Shown here: piece by piece, positions 45,049-58,240 of the stretch | Layout: each line of letters opens with the position of its first letter | How positions within the stretch are numbered: the first letter of the stretch is position 1 | DNA from: Calvatia gigantea | Taxonomy: Eukaryota > Basidiomycota > Agaricomycetes > Agaricales > Lycoperdaceae | NCBI GenBank assembly: GCA_025093985.1 | Contig: JACAAK010000008.1 | Span: forward strand, 1,178,001-1,242,000 | Reading direction: 5' to 3' | DNA length: 64,000 nucleotides | The notes under the pieces: model-generated | The model's database searches: none | What the model saw: the letters and a program-made list of their open reading frames with translations, nothing else | What the model was told of the DNA's origin: nothing | Translations under genes and position numbers: made by a program

Positions 45049-46068
45049 TCCCAGTGGGGGGCCCGACTGGATGTGGGGGGAAGCCCGCTGGCGAGAGGAT
45101 AGACGGGATAGAAGAGACAGAAGTTCAAGCCCGCAGCGTTGCGGATGGTACCGTCATCCCAAACGTCGAGGGCTTGGGATAGAACAGAGGTCCCAGACAA
45201 ATACGGCTTGGCAATGCGGATTCAGTTCTGAGATACTGATATCCTGGACTCAGACACTTTACGAGTTATTCTGAGTTAAGAGTCACAAACTTGTTTCAGG
45301 CTGGGAGCATACGATGAACCCACCCATATGGTTCGGTTGGACGACACGAGGTGACTTTCTCTCTCTAATTTCTACCATACGGCTTTATATTTTCTGCCTC
45401 ATTTCTGTAAACAACGTGGGTGAGGAGTCTCATGTTTCATAGTATTGATTATAGTGTTGTTGTAGCCGTGGCCATTGTTTTTTTAGATATTATATAGTTC
45501 TCGCGCATAATCTGAGAGGGCATCGCATAATGAATATAGTAGCCCATCTGATAATGGAGAGCACTAGAAATTGAAGGTTAGAAAGGGGTGGCTGACCTGA
45601 TGGTTAGGCTGAAGCGGAAACGCAGTTAAGTCATCTAGGTGTGCAGTTTCAACCCATCTGTACCAGGCGCTCAGTCAAAAATTCCCGGGGGGTGGGTGGG
45701 GGATTTCAAGAAATAGTCCAGCGAAAGTGAGCATTGAATGGTTGGTTTATAGCAGTGGCAGAAGTTCATTTTACTGCAAAAAGAGCGTTGCAGTACACGA
45801 CAGTGACGGACACGACACGGGAGCTCCCAATTCTAATTTTTTCTCTTGCAGAGTTGGGGATTGCTGTCGGTTGCTGCAACGCGTCCTCGATCAGATCATT
45901 CCCCGTGTCACGATCGCGTTATGCTCTGTTGTCACACTCCCATTTTCGAAATTTGCGTTTTCTGCAGGGGCTGGAAATCTGTTCTGTCCTCGCACCCGTG
46001 GAATGAACATTTCTGCAGCCGCACTTCCTCATGGTCTCTTCGATTTGACCTTGTACAAGGTGTATGGC
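45049..46068. other. intergenic, no gene recognised
   Basis: One kilobase without a recognisable gene. A hairpin GCGGAAACGC with a GNRA-type loop lies near 45626. Open frame before 46069 is continuous with the next gene's first exon, so that gene could start further upstream at the in-frame ATG near 46003. Confidence 0.4.
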
Positions 46069-48868
46069 ATGACACCAAGCGCCTTCCGTGCAGCAACAAC
46101 AGCCGCACGATGTTCGCGGAGGACAGGCACACAGATTCGGAGGTTGTTCCAGGCCGCATTGGCTACAGTGCCTCCGCCGCTGTCTCCGCGGATGGAACAC
46201 TTGGACGTACCGCAAATACAAAACGTAGGGTATGTACCTCCGCTCTACGGTATTTGACTTAGACTTATGCCCTGTGAACAGGGGACGAAGGCGGAGAGGC
46301 CGTGGTGCTTTGGCTGTTCGGACTTCATTGGATAGCGGCGAACCTGGGTTCGAATTGGAGAAACGAGTCCAGGTTTTGGATCTTGCTGTCGCGGAAGAGG
46401 TGTGTCTTCGAGCTTTCTTATGTTACCGGGTGCTTAACATGCACCTAGGAATCTTCTATTACACCTCCATTCTACGGCGAAGAGGACCTAATGTTATTAT
46501 ATGAAGACCTTCTTGCCATCCCGCCCAAACCTGCACCGTCCAGAGTTGATCTCGAAGCCCTCGAACGTCAACAGGCAGAGAAGGACAACGTAATTGTCCA
46601 GGAAGCCCAACAACGGCTATTGCGAAGCTACCCGGAGGTTTCTGTACAATCTTTGGACGAGGCACCGCCTCTAGCCCAGAATGCCTTGCAGCCGCACCAT
46701 ACCGTCTTAATACGTGCGGAAGCCATTGTTCACGAGTTGGAAGGAATGAGGGGATTGGCCATGACAGGCTCCGAGGGTCGGGCCGTTGCCGGCCCTAGCA
46801 AAATATCCTGTCCCCATTAGTGTGCTGTCCATCAAAGAGTGCGAGGCCCTTGTTCGCATATGCGTAAGTGGGATGGTTTTATCATTACTGGGAATATGGC
46901 TGACTTATTTGTAGATGAAAGCCCAAGACGGACCTAGTGCGCTATTGACACTTGAAATTATGAAGGTATGACTCCCATAATCTTCTCGAGAGTTCATTGC
47001 TCACATTATCCAAAGCGTTCTGAAATGCCAATACCCGAAAGTTCAGTAACAGATACCCTAGAAATCCTCGCCAAAACCGGGAACGTGGAGGCCACTGAAT
47101 CCCTCATCACTAATTTTATCTCCAAATCAACTGAGCGTCAGCGGCATCTCCATGTCAAAGCTCATTTAAAAGCAACACCATCTGAAGTCATCCCGACGTC
47201 AGCTCTCGCCGTCTTACACAGATACGAAGACAAAGCCCTCTTCGCGCCAATACAAACCTACACCTCCTGTATAACTGCCCTCTTCTCCACCCCTTCCTCT
47301 ACAGCACGCGCACAGGCATGGGATTTATTCACACACATGCGTTATGTCGCGCATCCAGATCCCGACGTTGTTTTATACACGCTTATGATTCGCGCGTGCG
47401 CATCCCCACTCACGTCCTCCCGTACATCCGAACCCGAAAAAGCTTTAGATTTTTGGACGGAAATGACGGTAGACCACAAAATCGAACCGACAGTTGGTGC
47501 ATATAATGCCGTGATACTTGCGTGTGCGAGGTCTGGTTCGAAAATGTACGTCAACGAAGCGTATAGGCTCGCGAAACAGATGTTGGATGCGCATCGCGAT
47601 GCGAGGGGGGTGTCGGCTTTCCGACCTGATAACAAAACATTTTGTGCACTGCTGGAGGGTGCTAAGAGAATTGGGGATTTGGGGCGGGCGAGGTGGATTT
47701 TGGCCGAGATGGTGAGGGCAGGAGGGGGAGTGAGTGATGATATGAATGGACCTGTGGGTGTTGGTGTGGACGAGGAGGTTATGATGCATTTGTTTCAAGC
47801 GTATGCTGTTTATCAGCCGCCTTTCAAGAGGGAGGCTACGGTTGTTGTGTCCGAAGACAAGGAACTCCAAAGTGGTTCGAAAGTATCTGCACAGTCGAGT
47901 TCAGAGAACGCGGAGGGTGGACCGATGGATTCCAGGGACTCGACGGCGCTTACACACGATTCCTTGCCTTCATTCTCCCGCATTCCACCACAAAGCCATG
48001 AAGAAGTTTTGCAAGAAGTGACGTTCCTATTTCAACGTATCCTCAATGACACTGACATCCTTCCCCTACCTTCACAACATCCACACCAACAAGGAGCCGA
48101 TCCCTCTTCTCACCTTACGAATAAATTCTCTAACGTTCAACTCACACCACGTCTGCTTGGCTCGTACATCTCCGTGTTCTTCCGACACGCTCCTCTGGAC
48201 CTTGCACGGAGGATGTATGAAAAAGTGTTCGGCCAGCTTAAGGTGCAGCGAACTGCAAGAATTTGTGTTGAAGCGCTGGAGCGGTGCGCATATGCAAAGA
48301 AGGGGAGGGATAGAGAGGTTGCCGTTAGCTTCGCGGAGGACGTGTGGAAAGAGTGGAAAGAGGTAGAAGACAGTGGACGGGATGGTGACAGGAAGTTAGG
48401 TGCGAGGTTGATCGAGAGAGCTTATACCGCCAAGTTGCGGCTGTATGCTATGTAAGTCTAGCATTCATCTGTTACCGGTTCGGGTATTAAAATCACCAAT
48501 TCCATAGCACCGATGAAGTGGAGAAAGCACTTGACCTTTTACAATCCTTCGTTCGACGCTACCCGCCTTCGTCAATCCGCACACCTTCTGAAAGACCTCT
48601 CTTCCGATCTACACGTACAGTTCTCACTGCCCTACGTCCACTTGTGCGGATGACGACAACTGTGGATGTGCCAGACGATGGTGTACCTCCATTATTGACA
48701 TTCAGGGACCTAGAGGTACTACATCACCGACTGGTTGCCTTTGAGATGCACAGGGAGGTCGGTTACGTCAAGTGGGTTGCAAAGGCTTATGAATGGATGC
48801 TGAGGGTCAGGAGGAACGAAGGGGTTAGAGCGAAACCTGTGTCGACGAAGGAAGAGGCAGCGTTGTAG
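46069..48868 (+). CDS. mitochondrial PPR-like protein 2 (frame break near 46800)
   Basis: The chosen start, MTPSAFRAATTAARCSRRTG, looks like a mitochondrial presequence, followed by RRLFQAALATVPPPLSPRM. Exon 1 ends NVG and joins in phase to GRRRRGRGALAVRTSLDS; the next exon has EDLMLLYEDLLAIPPKPAPS. From about 46810, ISVLSIKECEALVRIC leads into a long repeat exon (46990-48452) with pentatricopeptide-like units, for example DVVLYTLMIRACASPL, PTVGAYNAVILACARSGS and DNKTFCALLEGAKRIGDLG. A last exon (48513-48868) starts TDEVEKALDLLQSFVRR. The frame breaks at AAAA 46800-46803: with three A the text is GPSKYPVPISVLS. Likely a mitochondrial RNA-metabolism factor; no specific orthologue is assigned. 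Confidence 0.7.
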
Positions 48869-49889
48869 AAGGAGGCGTGAAGAGGTATTATTATGCTTAA
48901 TCTAGTGGAACTCAATAGTGCTTCTGTTTCCTTGGGTCTAATATAATGGCGTTCATTTTAGGAAGTTGGGAATATGAAAGACTACCGTGCTGCATGGAAG
49001 GTCTCCAAGAAAGCTATTACGACCCGTAATTAATTGTTGTACAACCTCCAGGCTCATCTAATAAGGTTCGCCGCAAGGGTCGACCGTGCGGAAAGTTCGC
49101 TGTGCAGCGGTCCGTCGCAGTCCAACTCACACAGTACAGTTGGTTGCATCCTTTAATAACTTAATCCTCATCCGACTCGTTCAAGGCGGTATCATGCCTA
49201 AAGTATAATGTCGAAACGTCGGGAACTGCCGTGGTTTGAGTAAGACTGCAATTGGCCTTTCGGAGGTTGAGAATCAAGCGCGTTCCCTGGGAATTAGAGG
49301 AATTACTCTAGGGGTCAAACTCTTGAAAGGACGCAGAACTCACGCAAAGGTATTGAACAACCATATTCCACCTGTCATGTACATGTGACAGGTTTTCTTT
49401 GGAAAGAGTACGAAGACTTACATGGGCCAGTCTATAAAATGTTGGATCATGAATTGTGGGTGCAATTGCGTGAAGAAATTAAGGGCCTCAAAGGCTTTGG
49501 ATGGTGAGCAAAATATCAGGCCTGAGGTGTTCCCCAGGAACAAATCAAAACGAACCGAATATTCTATGTAGGATGATCAACCCCTGTCCCAGGAAGATGA
49601 AAATACTACGTACGGTAAGAAAAACAAAGTTCCGTCGCGGTAGAAAACCCAGATGACCGGCGCAAAACGTTGGATGTGTGTCACTCTCGACCAGAGCGAC
49701 CTGTGCGCTTTTTCCATATCGTGAAGGAAGAGGTACAACTTATACAAGGTTAAGAAGAGTTCTAGACCTAATCGAGGGTCTCGATCAACAATACAACCGG
49801 TGAGACGGATATAACTTACCTAGGTTGACAAAACCACATATCCTTGGAACCTGTGTAAGCTTTGGGGCACGGAGCATAATTTGACCTTA
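48869..49889. other. intergenic, no gene confirmed
   Basis: This region is AT-rich with no long open frame. It may contain further 3' exons of the minus-strand membrane gene listed next, but I cannot assemble them. Confidence 0.4.
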
Positions 49890-50981
49890 CCGAACTACGG
49901 ATAAAATTACAGAAATAATGTGATTGTATGATGATGGCGAGTTGATGTAACACCCATACATCGGCACAGGTCCAACAGTGTACCTGAAGTATCGGATACT
50001 ATTTGCTACGGTAGCAATGAGGTTCCCCTAAGATATGCCAATCGTTGTCACTCTGTTTCCTGTTAAAATGACAATTCCGAACACACCGTGATCTCCGCTT
50101 GATTTTCGCGGATTAACTTTCGAGCAGCATGCGTATCAGAAACACAGACCACATACCAGCCAGACCGAGGTAGAGCACCAACGTCACTACGCATGTAGAT
50201 TAATCAAATTGACACAGCCGAGGGTGTGGCCTTCACAGTACCTCTGCGGTTGAAACTCCAGAGCGCACATAATCTGAGAACCAGCATTAGTCTTACCGTG
50301 AATAGGAACATCAAGCAACACTGCCTAAGAGCGTTGGAGAGATTAAATCAGTCAAGTCTGTCAAAGTAAAGTATGGAAACTGACAATTGAAGAATAAAGA
50401 CGAGTGCCGAGCATCTGTGCGAGGATGGTGTGAGCTTAGGGCCTGAAATAGTTGCAGCTATAGCCTCACGTCTAACGAGAAGGTGAAACTACGCTTGATA
50501 TTACGGGCTGCAGTGTCACTCACCCGAACGGGGATATTGATAGTTTTGTTGGCTATCCGAACAAGTGAGTAGGAACCATATAAACAAGTGTCCTTTTTTT
50601 TACCATAGAACCGAGGTCTAAACGGCGGTGAGAAACGCTTTGATTGAGCTATTCTCCGACCCACATTACGTAGAGCAAAATGCCGGCTTGAATTTGCACA
50701 TAAATAATCTTCATAATCCACCGAGAGCTCCTGTAAGTTGGGTAGTATGACTTTCACCTGTCTGTGAGGGACAGAAACAAGTACTTGTAAAGCTGAACCG
50801 CCTCGCCCAAGTGTAAAAGGGTATCGTAGACTACCAGTACCAATCCTGCGGCTGGGAAGTCCAAATGAGCTTTTGTACCCTGAGCTAAAAATGATTCGGC
50901 ACCATGACTCCAAGATATTTGTGGCAGCAGGTCCGAATTGAAGTCGATTAGATTAGGAGAAATCTCAGTTACGTCGGACAT
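49890..50981 (-). CDS. DUF6533-like multi-pass membrane protein, fragmentary model
   Basis: From ATG 50981: ISWSHGAESFLAQG, then HLDFPAAGLVLVVYDTLLHL, which fits the first span of DUF6533-type fungal membrane proteins (a Y-D-x-L-x-x-L/F core). After poorly defined exons, a run CCLMFLFTVRLMLVLRLCAL with WSFNRR resembles the family's R-L-Y-A-L-x-x-x-N-R motif. VTLVLYLGLAGMWSVFLIRM is another span, and GPVPMYGCYINSP lies near 49950. Exon joins between these pieces are uncertain and stops occur in several, so it may be a pseudogene. Function of the family is unknown. Confidence 0.35.
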
Positions 50982-51806
50982 GACAGTCGAGTAATAGATA
51001 GGAAGGAAGATAGCGCTGCTTGGTGTATTCGAGATTTATGTGCTATGGGAAAGGCCCCTCGCATCTTCCCATTGCCATTTTAAGTTGTTTTAGAATCACG
51101 ACAACCGGAGGTCGGGGTGGCATAGTGGGGATCACAGCTTTAAGCGGCATTTTAACCGTAGGCAATGAGGTATGCGAAACAAGTTAACTCCAGATTTCGT
51201 TTCAATGACCACCAGTTTGCCCCTTTCCCTCGAAATGAAGACCTGCCCGGAAAACCCGCATTGTAATTGTCTCCGGTTTAAGTGTCCTTCAAGCTCAGTT
51301 CCCCATCATTATCCCTCGCACTGCCGAACAACAGGTGTGATCGGTATGATCATAATGATCCCAAACTCGTAAATTGCAGCGGTGGGTTTCAGATTGCCGT
51401 TTAAAACGTTCAAGTCGGGGTTGGCGGGCTATACCTGACCACAACTATTATGCAGTGATATGGTATGAAGGTAATAATGCGAACACCAGGCACCGTTCGT
51501 CGCTCCGTCCTCGGGCGCATGGACTCTCGCAAGGAATTTTCTTCTTCGTTCACTGTTCCCGATGGCTTTGGTGTTTGAGGGTACGCCACCCCCGCGCCGC
51601 CACCCCCAGGCTTCAAGACACTAGAAGTGTACCCAGTCTCGGCAATTGAGGAACGACTTCGGATCAGCATCTGCTTACATAAAGTATCCCAGCAATGGAG
51701 AGGCGCGGAGAGCAATTATGGAACTCAGTGAAAGTACTTAACGCGAGTGTCCACGACCACGAGTGACTCCCAATCAATTACCCAATCAACGCCGTTGTAT
51801 TCCACC
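50982..51806. other. intergenic, divergent spacer before FOL1
   Basis: No recognisable gene. The FOL1 frame is open upstream to about 51747 but contains no ATG before 51807. Short frames on the minus strand at 51410-51715 have no motif. Confidence 0.45.
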
Positions 51807-54477
51807 ATGGGACCAGCTCGCAAAGACCAGATTCGAGTCAAAGATCGCCTTCTCGACATACACTTGGCTTCTGGTGCAAGATGGCCCGCAAAGCCTGGCC
51901 AGGGGACTCTACAGCCAGTGTCATTTTCCATCAACATCTTCCACGACATTGCACCAGCTAGTGCAACTGATGATCTAAATCTTTCAATCGATTACTCCAG
52001 TATATCCAAAAAACTTGGGTTTGTGTTCTCGAGCTCCGGGCAGACTGGTGCACCCACATCTTACCAATCGCTTGAAGACGTTGTCGTCCGTGCATTGGAA
52101 GTAGTGCAAGAGGCATTGGCGGATACAGCCGTCACGGAAGTCCAGGTTAGGGTTACCCAGTTGAAGGCGCCTCTCCACTGCAAAGATGTGGGGATAGAAG
52201 CATGGTCCGTTCGAAACAATGGAAAATGGCGAACCTCGACAATTCGCCATTTTGTTACCGATTTTGTTTGCCCGACTATTATTGGGGTCAACGGCGCTGA
52301 ACGTGAAGAACAGCAAGATGTGGTCGTCAACATCTCCATTGAGACACACGACGTCTCTCTTGAATCCGTGAACTTGGATTTCCGAAGTCTGGCAAGGTCT
52401 CTTTGGACGGTAAGTGCACCCGCCTGACCTGTTGCTGGTCTCACCCGATACAGGAAATAGGCAAAACAGATTATCTAACGTTGGAAGCTCTGACCGTCTA
52501 TGCAGCACACCAGGCACTTTCCTCTATCTCAGACAATTTTCCACCGGAGGCGAAACCATCTGCTACAGTCGCCATCGCGAAACCTTGCGCACTTGTTTAT
52601 GCCAGTGCTTCCGAAGTTCAAGTCACTCGAACTTACGACGACTTCCAACTCCCTCTGCCATCAGATTCTCACAAAGCAGTCATCGCACTTGGATCTAACC
52701 TTGAGGATCGTTTTTACAACATTGAATATGCTCTTCAATTGCTCGAAGATCCCAGCAGATTCATCTCGGATGCCGCGCCTGGATCATCGCCTGCCGTCTT
52801 CGTCATTGATACCAGCTTCTTGTACGAAACGGCGCCTATGTATGTCACCGATCAGCCCAGTTTCATAAATGGTGCCTGCCTGGTAATATTATGTTTTCTA
52901 TCCCAGGTTCGTTTGTTGCTCAACAATTCTCCTAGATAGAAACCAATCTCGAGCCGTCTGAGTTGCTTCGGTTGCTCAAGGCCATCGAGTCAACAGTGGG
53001 ACGAGTACCGACGATTCGAAATGGCCCTCGAGTAGTCGACCTTGATGTCATATTTTATGATGATATCATTCTAGACACGCGACCCCAGTCACAACGCTCT
53101 ACTCTTGAAAACCTCAAAGGGGAACTTGTAATTCCTCATCCACGGCTTCAAGAGAGAGAGTTTGTGCTCAGGCCTCTCAATGAGTAAGTTTCCCCTTGCC
53201 TTGCCGTACACAGTTTCCAGATACCCCGTCCTAGCATGATACCGGGTTACACCCACCCAGTCCTCCGAAAATCTGTTGGAAAAATGCTCTTGGATTTACC
53301 ACTTAACGAAAACGACCCTCCTATGTGTAAGGTCCTTCCCTTCCCAGACGTGTCCCATGCGCCGCCTACAGATACACCAGAGCCACCTTCAACCCTAATA
53401 TATTGGGTACATCCGTCATCACGCACACGCAATTCAAATCTCCTCACCACCAAGCCCGACAACAAAGCAAGGACCCGCCTCATGGCTACCCTTAATGTCA
53501 CGCCAGACTCCTTCTCGGACGGCTCAGATCATACCACTCTTTCTGACGCACTTGCCTACACTAAACAATCGATATCTTCTGGAGCAAATATCATCGATAT
53601 CGGCGGATACTCCACTCGCCCAGGCGCAGCTTTTGTTGGTACGGACGAAGAAATTCAACGTGTTTGCCCGGTGGTGCAAAACATTCGTCTCGAGTCAAAG
53701 GGCGGTAGAATTGGGAATATCCCAATCAGTGTTGATACGTTCCGCCCCGAAGTTGCTGAAGCCGCTATCAAAGCAGGAGCTAGCTGCATCAATGACGTCC
53801 ACGCATTCACGGGCCCGAAGTATTTTTCGGTGCCATGGAAGGAGGACAAGGACGCACTATCTAATCTGGATAAAATGAAAGAGATCACCAGGAAGTATGC
53901 GACCCCTGTAGTCCTCATGCACTCGAGGGGCGAGGCTGGCCAGAACAAGGATTATTCCAAGTATTCGTATGCAGAGGCTCGCGGGACGTCTGCTGTCGTC
54001 GAAGGTGTGAGAATTGAGCTTGGTGAGAAAGTGGAACGTATTGTCAAAGGGAAGGGCGGTATACGTCGCTGGTTAGTGGTTGCTGATCCCGGTATTGGAT
54101 TCAGCAAGACAGTAGAAGGTAATCTAGAGCTACTGAGGCATGGAGCGAAAGTGACCGAGGATGTTGAAATCGGGCAAGGTGCGTGTTATTAACATTCTAG
54201 CGATTTCTTACCAATACTCACCTTCATCTTAGGACAAAGTAAGCGAAGAAACCCCTTAGCCGGACTCCCAACTCTCGTTGGTGCCTCACGCAAATCCTTC
54301 CTTGGGACCACCCTTTCACGAGATGAAAGAGGAAGAGAGACAGAACCAAAGGAAAGGGTGTGGGCAACTGCGGCAACCACAGCTTGTGCAGTTCAACAAG
54401 GCGCTATGATCGTGAGGGTTCATGACGTGGGGGAAATGGCTGACGTAGCTATCGTGGCTGATGCTCTGTGGAACTAG
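51807..54477 (+). CDS. FOL1: trifunctional folate synthesis enzyme (DHNA-HPPK-DHPS)
   Basis: This enzyme makes dihydropteroate in folate synthesis. Start ATG 51807 (MGPARKDQIRVKDRLLDIHL). Two tandem aldolase-like domains (DHNA, about 51820-52640) include LNLSIDYSSISKKL, YQSLEDVVVRALEVV and LTLEALTVYAAHQAL. HPPK: AVIALGSNLEDRFYNIEYAL, LYETAPMYVTDQPSFINGAC and GPRVVDLDVIFYDD, then IPHPRLQEREFVLRPL and NDMIPGYTHPV. DHPS: MATLNVTPDSFSDGSDHTTL, GANIIDIGGYSTRPGA, PISVDTFRPEVAEAAI, INDVHAF, VLMHSRGEA, DPGIGFSKT, LVGASRKSFLG and MIVRVHDVGEM. Introns are GT-AG and in phase: about 52410-52454, 52883-52936, 53184-53234 and 54181-54233. Intact and full length. The DHPS part is the family target of sulfonamides. 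Confidence 0.95.
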
Positions 54478-56272
54478 TAACTACTGACCTTCTGACGCGT
54501 GGATCGTATCCCCAAAATACCGGCATGTTGGCACGCTTGCCTCGATCCATTTTAGGAGTCTCCGATTTGTAGCGCAACGAAAAGCACAATCAGGGCTCTA
54601 GAAGAGAAAAGGTATAGAAGTGAAAGAAACCGATCCGTGAATATCGCTCCGGTACAGGACAGGTGGCATTCGTTCATTGCAAAGGTACCAGCACGGGGAA
54701 GGTCTCTGCTTTCCCCCTGCGTACAATTTGCCGCTCTGGTACAGGATATGAGGATATACAGCTACAAGGATTCGGGGTTTGGTATAGGTTCGCTGGGCGT
54801 TATTTTAAGGGTCTTTGAGGATTTGGGCGTCGAGGCGGCCCTCACTTTTTCATACTCTCCCCATTCGCTTCCCCTGCAATCATAGTAAGAGGTGGGGGCA
54901 CATCGTAGTAAGAAAATATGACCGCATCAAAATTTCCAATGTTGGACACTCCTACAGACCAGGAGAACCAGCCCACATTTCGCCCTTGCAGAGTAATGTG
55001 TGCACTCTGGTTGCATCCCGAGGCCACATTACAACAATCCCTGTGATTGCGGAGAAACTCGCTCAACTGAACACATCGAACCAACTGTCCACTTATTTAG
55101 CGGGTGCACAATTTTTAGCCAGGAACCCCGAAGGCCAAAAAAGTGGTCCTGGACTCTGCTCCGCTTCTGCGGGCTGTCCCTACCATGAGACGGGGAGAGG
55201 AGGCCACAACTCAGATGATATCCCGAGTTCGTCGTTAGCGGGGCCGACGGAGACCCGTTGGAGGTAAATAAATAAAAAAGAAGTCCCGGATATTGGAGAA
55301 GTGGAAAGTGGGATTGGGAGATGAGGTGCATCTGCGGATGATATGAAAAGAATTGGCAAACGAGTAGCTTTGGTGTAGCAAGTGAACTCATTGCCGGTTG
55401 ACTTTGTTGCTGTGGATGCCAAGGACAGGAGTGGAACGTTTGATGCTGGTGGAGCCTGCCCTCAAACTTTTGAACAAAATAACAGTCAAAAAAGCCTGAT
55501 CTTTGGTTAAAGAAAGCCTTCTGAGAATCTATGAATACTTCAATAGAAATGCAGCCCCTTCAAACGGACACGTGGTTATTTTCGGGTTGTCCTCCGCCGT
55601 CCTGGTTTAGTTGGCAGGAATCGGCATTCCCCCGTATCTTCCCATACACCATCTTCTCTACATCCTCGTCCTGATTAACACTTACTTCCGGTCTTGGTGA
55701 TTTCTTCTGGCATCATCGTTAATGATTGAACAATTCCATCAATTTGTTGCCACAGGATATGCGACGAACGTTGTGCAAGTGAAGACGAGCAATAGAAATG
55801 AATGCCGTTGGCGGAAGCCAGCCAACAGGTTGGGCTTTGCAGGCTCACGCCGGGCCATCAAAGACCCGGTTCAAAGGTGCTTCCACCTGCAACGCTGGAT
55901 GAATACATACTGAGGAGAGGTAAGATCGTGGTGATCCAGTGCCGAGGTTTTGTTGGCGCCCGCGTTGAATGACACCGAAATGCACGCCGTTGGCACTTGG
56001 GAAAGTCAGATCTGTCTAATAATAGTATGCGGTACAACTCGAAAGTCCCTTGTGTTTGCCGCGCGGAGCCGCCTAATGCTCGCCTCGTTGGACGGTTTAT
56101 TAACTGGATTGTCCTGTGCAATCTGCTTGGGGCGTGGCTCTCTTCATGGGCGGGGTGGTGTCGTTCAAACTTCTGTGTGTTGACCATGCACTAACAACGT
56201 GGTTGATAGCACGAACCATAAATACGTCATTCACCTTTGTTCTTGGACTACTCTTGACTTCACAGTAATCTG
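54478..56272. other. intergenic, no gene recognised
   Basis: 1.8 kb between FOL1 and the DUF1996 gene. Several 60-150 codon open frames overlap on both strands, none with a family signature, good start context or splice pattern. I see nothing that I can support here. Confidence 0.4.
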
Positions 56273-58240
56273 ATGGGAGTCCTCGCAATCGCTGGGCTCG
56301 TTTCCGTAGTACAAGGGCTGGTACCGTTGGTTTCCGGCTATTGGCTAATGGGCGCAAGTAGGTGGCAGTTGAAATATGTCGAAACGTCAATACCCGATTG
56401 CTAACACGAGATATGCTCATAGATAACATCCTTACGATACAGAGAATAGATCCTGTCATGGATACAGGAAAGGTGTCTACACACGTACATTCAGGTACGA
56501 CAAGGGGCGCTTGCCATCCTTTACTTGTAACTGGCTAACCCAAGGGCAACCCTCATAAAGTCGCCGGAGGCAGCAATTTCGGTTTGAACATCACCACCGC
56601 GCAGTTGCGCCAAAGCGAGTGTACGTCGATACCGATTTCACAAGACAAGAGCAACTACTGGTTCCCTGTGGGTTACATATTCTATGCAAGTGTGCTTAAA
56701 ACTAACACTAGTCCTTGAAGCTACTGTATTTTCAGTGAGAATCACGGCACAGTGCAGAGTATATGGGCTCATTATTGATAGATGGGACAACGGGAGCTTC
56801 ACGAGTGTTGAAGGCAGTGCGGTGATGTATGACGTTAATACGAAATATTTTTTGAGACTCCGTTTGACTTTTGTTACTCCCTTTAGTTGTGAGTTCTCGA
56901 CGACGTTCCCCCCCTCATCCTTATACAAGTGTCCCAGATTATCTTTTTAGCGAAGTCCCGGGGGCTACCACTGCTTTCCCAGATGATGTATGCAAACCTT
57001 TCGTTTCTACAAGTGCATTGAATACTCATATTTCACCCAGTTTCGGATGGTCTCTGGTTAGTAGACCACGTTTTATCTGAAGACGAGTGTAACAAGTTTT
57101 CAGGAGATATGACTCTCCGAACTTTGGATCCGACGAGTTTCGCACAGCAGGCGATTACATATCTCTGTCTTGATTTTGAAGGCACATCAACACGACATAG
57201 CGGATTACCAGTCGGAAGGTGTCGGTCGGGCGTCCGTTCTCAAATTGTGAGTACCATGGCTTATCAGTTGGTATATTCTAAATATGCTGGTCTTAGAACT
57301 TTCCAAGTTGTTGGGATGGCAAGGTAAGCGTCCATTGTTGGAGTACACAAGGATCCACTCCATCTGTTTTACCCGCAGAATACGGATTCTCCTGACCATC
57401 GATCTCACGTTTCATTCCTTTCAACTGGACCGGATTCCGGAACTTGTAACAGTACGAATTATCCTGTTACAATACCACGTATCTTTTTAGAGGCAAGCTC
57501 ATCAGTTTCATAACAAGTTGGGATATGTCTGATTCAATCCAGGTTTATTGGTATTCACAAGGTTTCGATGATGTACGACATTTGGCCGCGAGACCTGAAC
57601 AACCTTTCGTGTAACTAGGACCCTTCTTCGTCGTGTGCTCTCCTCACTCCGTGTATAGGTTTTCCAATGGCGACCCCACTGGTTATGGTCTTCATGCAGG
57701 TGGGACACTTTCTCGGGTCGGCGAGCTCTTTATCTCTAAGGCGCCTTCCTGAAGACTTTTTCAACGGCTGGGATAGCGGTGTTCTCCAACGGGCCCTGAA
57801 TGAGTGTAACTGCAATCAGTATGGGGACCCAGCGTGCTGTGTCCAAAAAGGTATATTCAACATGGATACAACAACGAAATGCCGGATTTCCGATACCGTG
57901 ATGGAAAACGGTATGCCTTAAATTTCCTACTATTAACATCTCATTTACTGGTCATTCAGTCACAGGAACTCTTCTCACTCTTCCCGGTGCGAATCCCGTG
58001 CAGTCAGGTTGTTACGAGGAGTACTTCGATCCAATGGTCCCGGCACTATTGAGCCCGGTCAACGTATATAATGGGACATCCTCCTCATTACCACCGACCG
58101 GAACGGTTGCGGTTCCAGCTCACAAGGTATCTGTATCCCAGAAAGCACGAGGAACCTGCCTGGCCAGGAACAGTGCTGGGAAGATGTGGCAGGTTCAGCC
58201 CTATCTTCCATTCATGGTCCTAGTAACTGTTTTGCTCTGA
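56273..58240 (+). CDS. secreted DUF1996 domain protein
   Basis: From ATG 56273, MGVLAIAGLVSVVQGLVPLV is a signal peptide. NNILTIQRIDPVMDTGKVST leads to HVHSGNPHKVAGGSNFGLNI, CTSIPISQDKSNYWFPVGYI, WDNGSFTSVEGSAVMY, VPGATTAFPDD, CLDFEGTSTRHSGLPVGRC, NFPSCWDGKNTDSPDHRSHV, DSGTCNSTNYPVTIPRIFLE, VYWYS, FSNGDPTGYGLHADFFNGWD and GTLLTLPGANPVQSGCYEEY. This is the full DUF1996 order, a fungal secreted family with conserved histidines and cysteines and no firmly established activity. The C-terminus is Ser/Thr-rich then hydrophobic (PYLPFMVLVTVLL), suggesting a GPI anchor. About ten exons. One intron (57493-57542) has a GCAAGC donor, a GC-AG intron. Confidence 0.85.

Noticed and set aside
45588..45665. 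tRNA-like stretch with CCTGATGGTTAGG and TTTCAACCCATCTGTACCA
   Set aside because: A D-arm-like hairpin exists, but the anticodon arm, T-stem and acceptor stem do not pair.
54637..55422. Several overlapping open frames after FOL1
   Set aside because: Frames overlap on both strands, lack start context and motifs, and appear to be chance.
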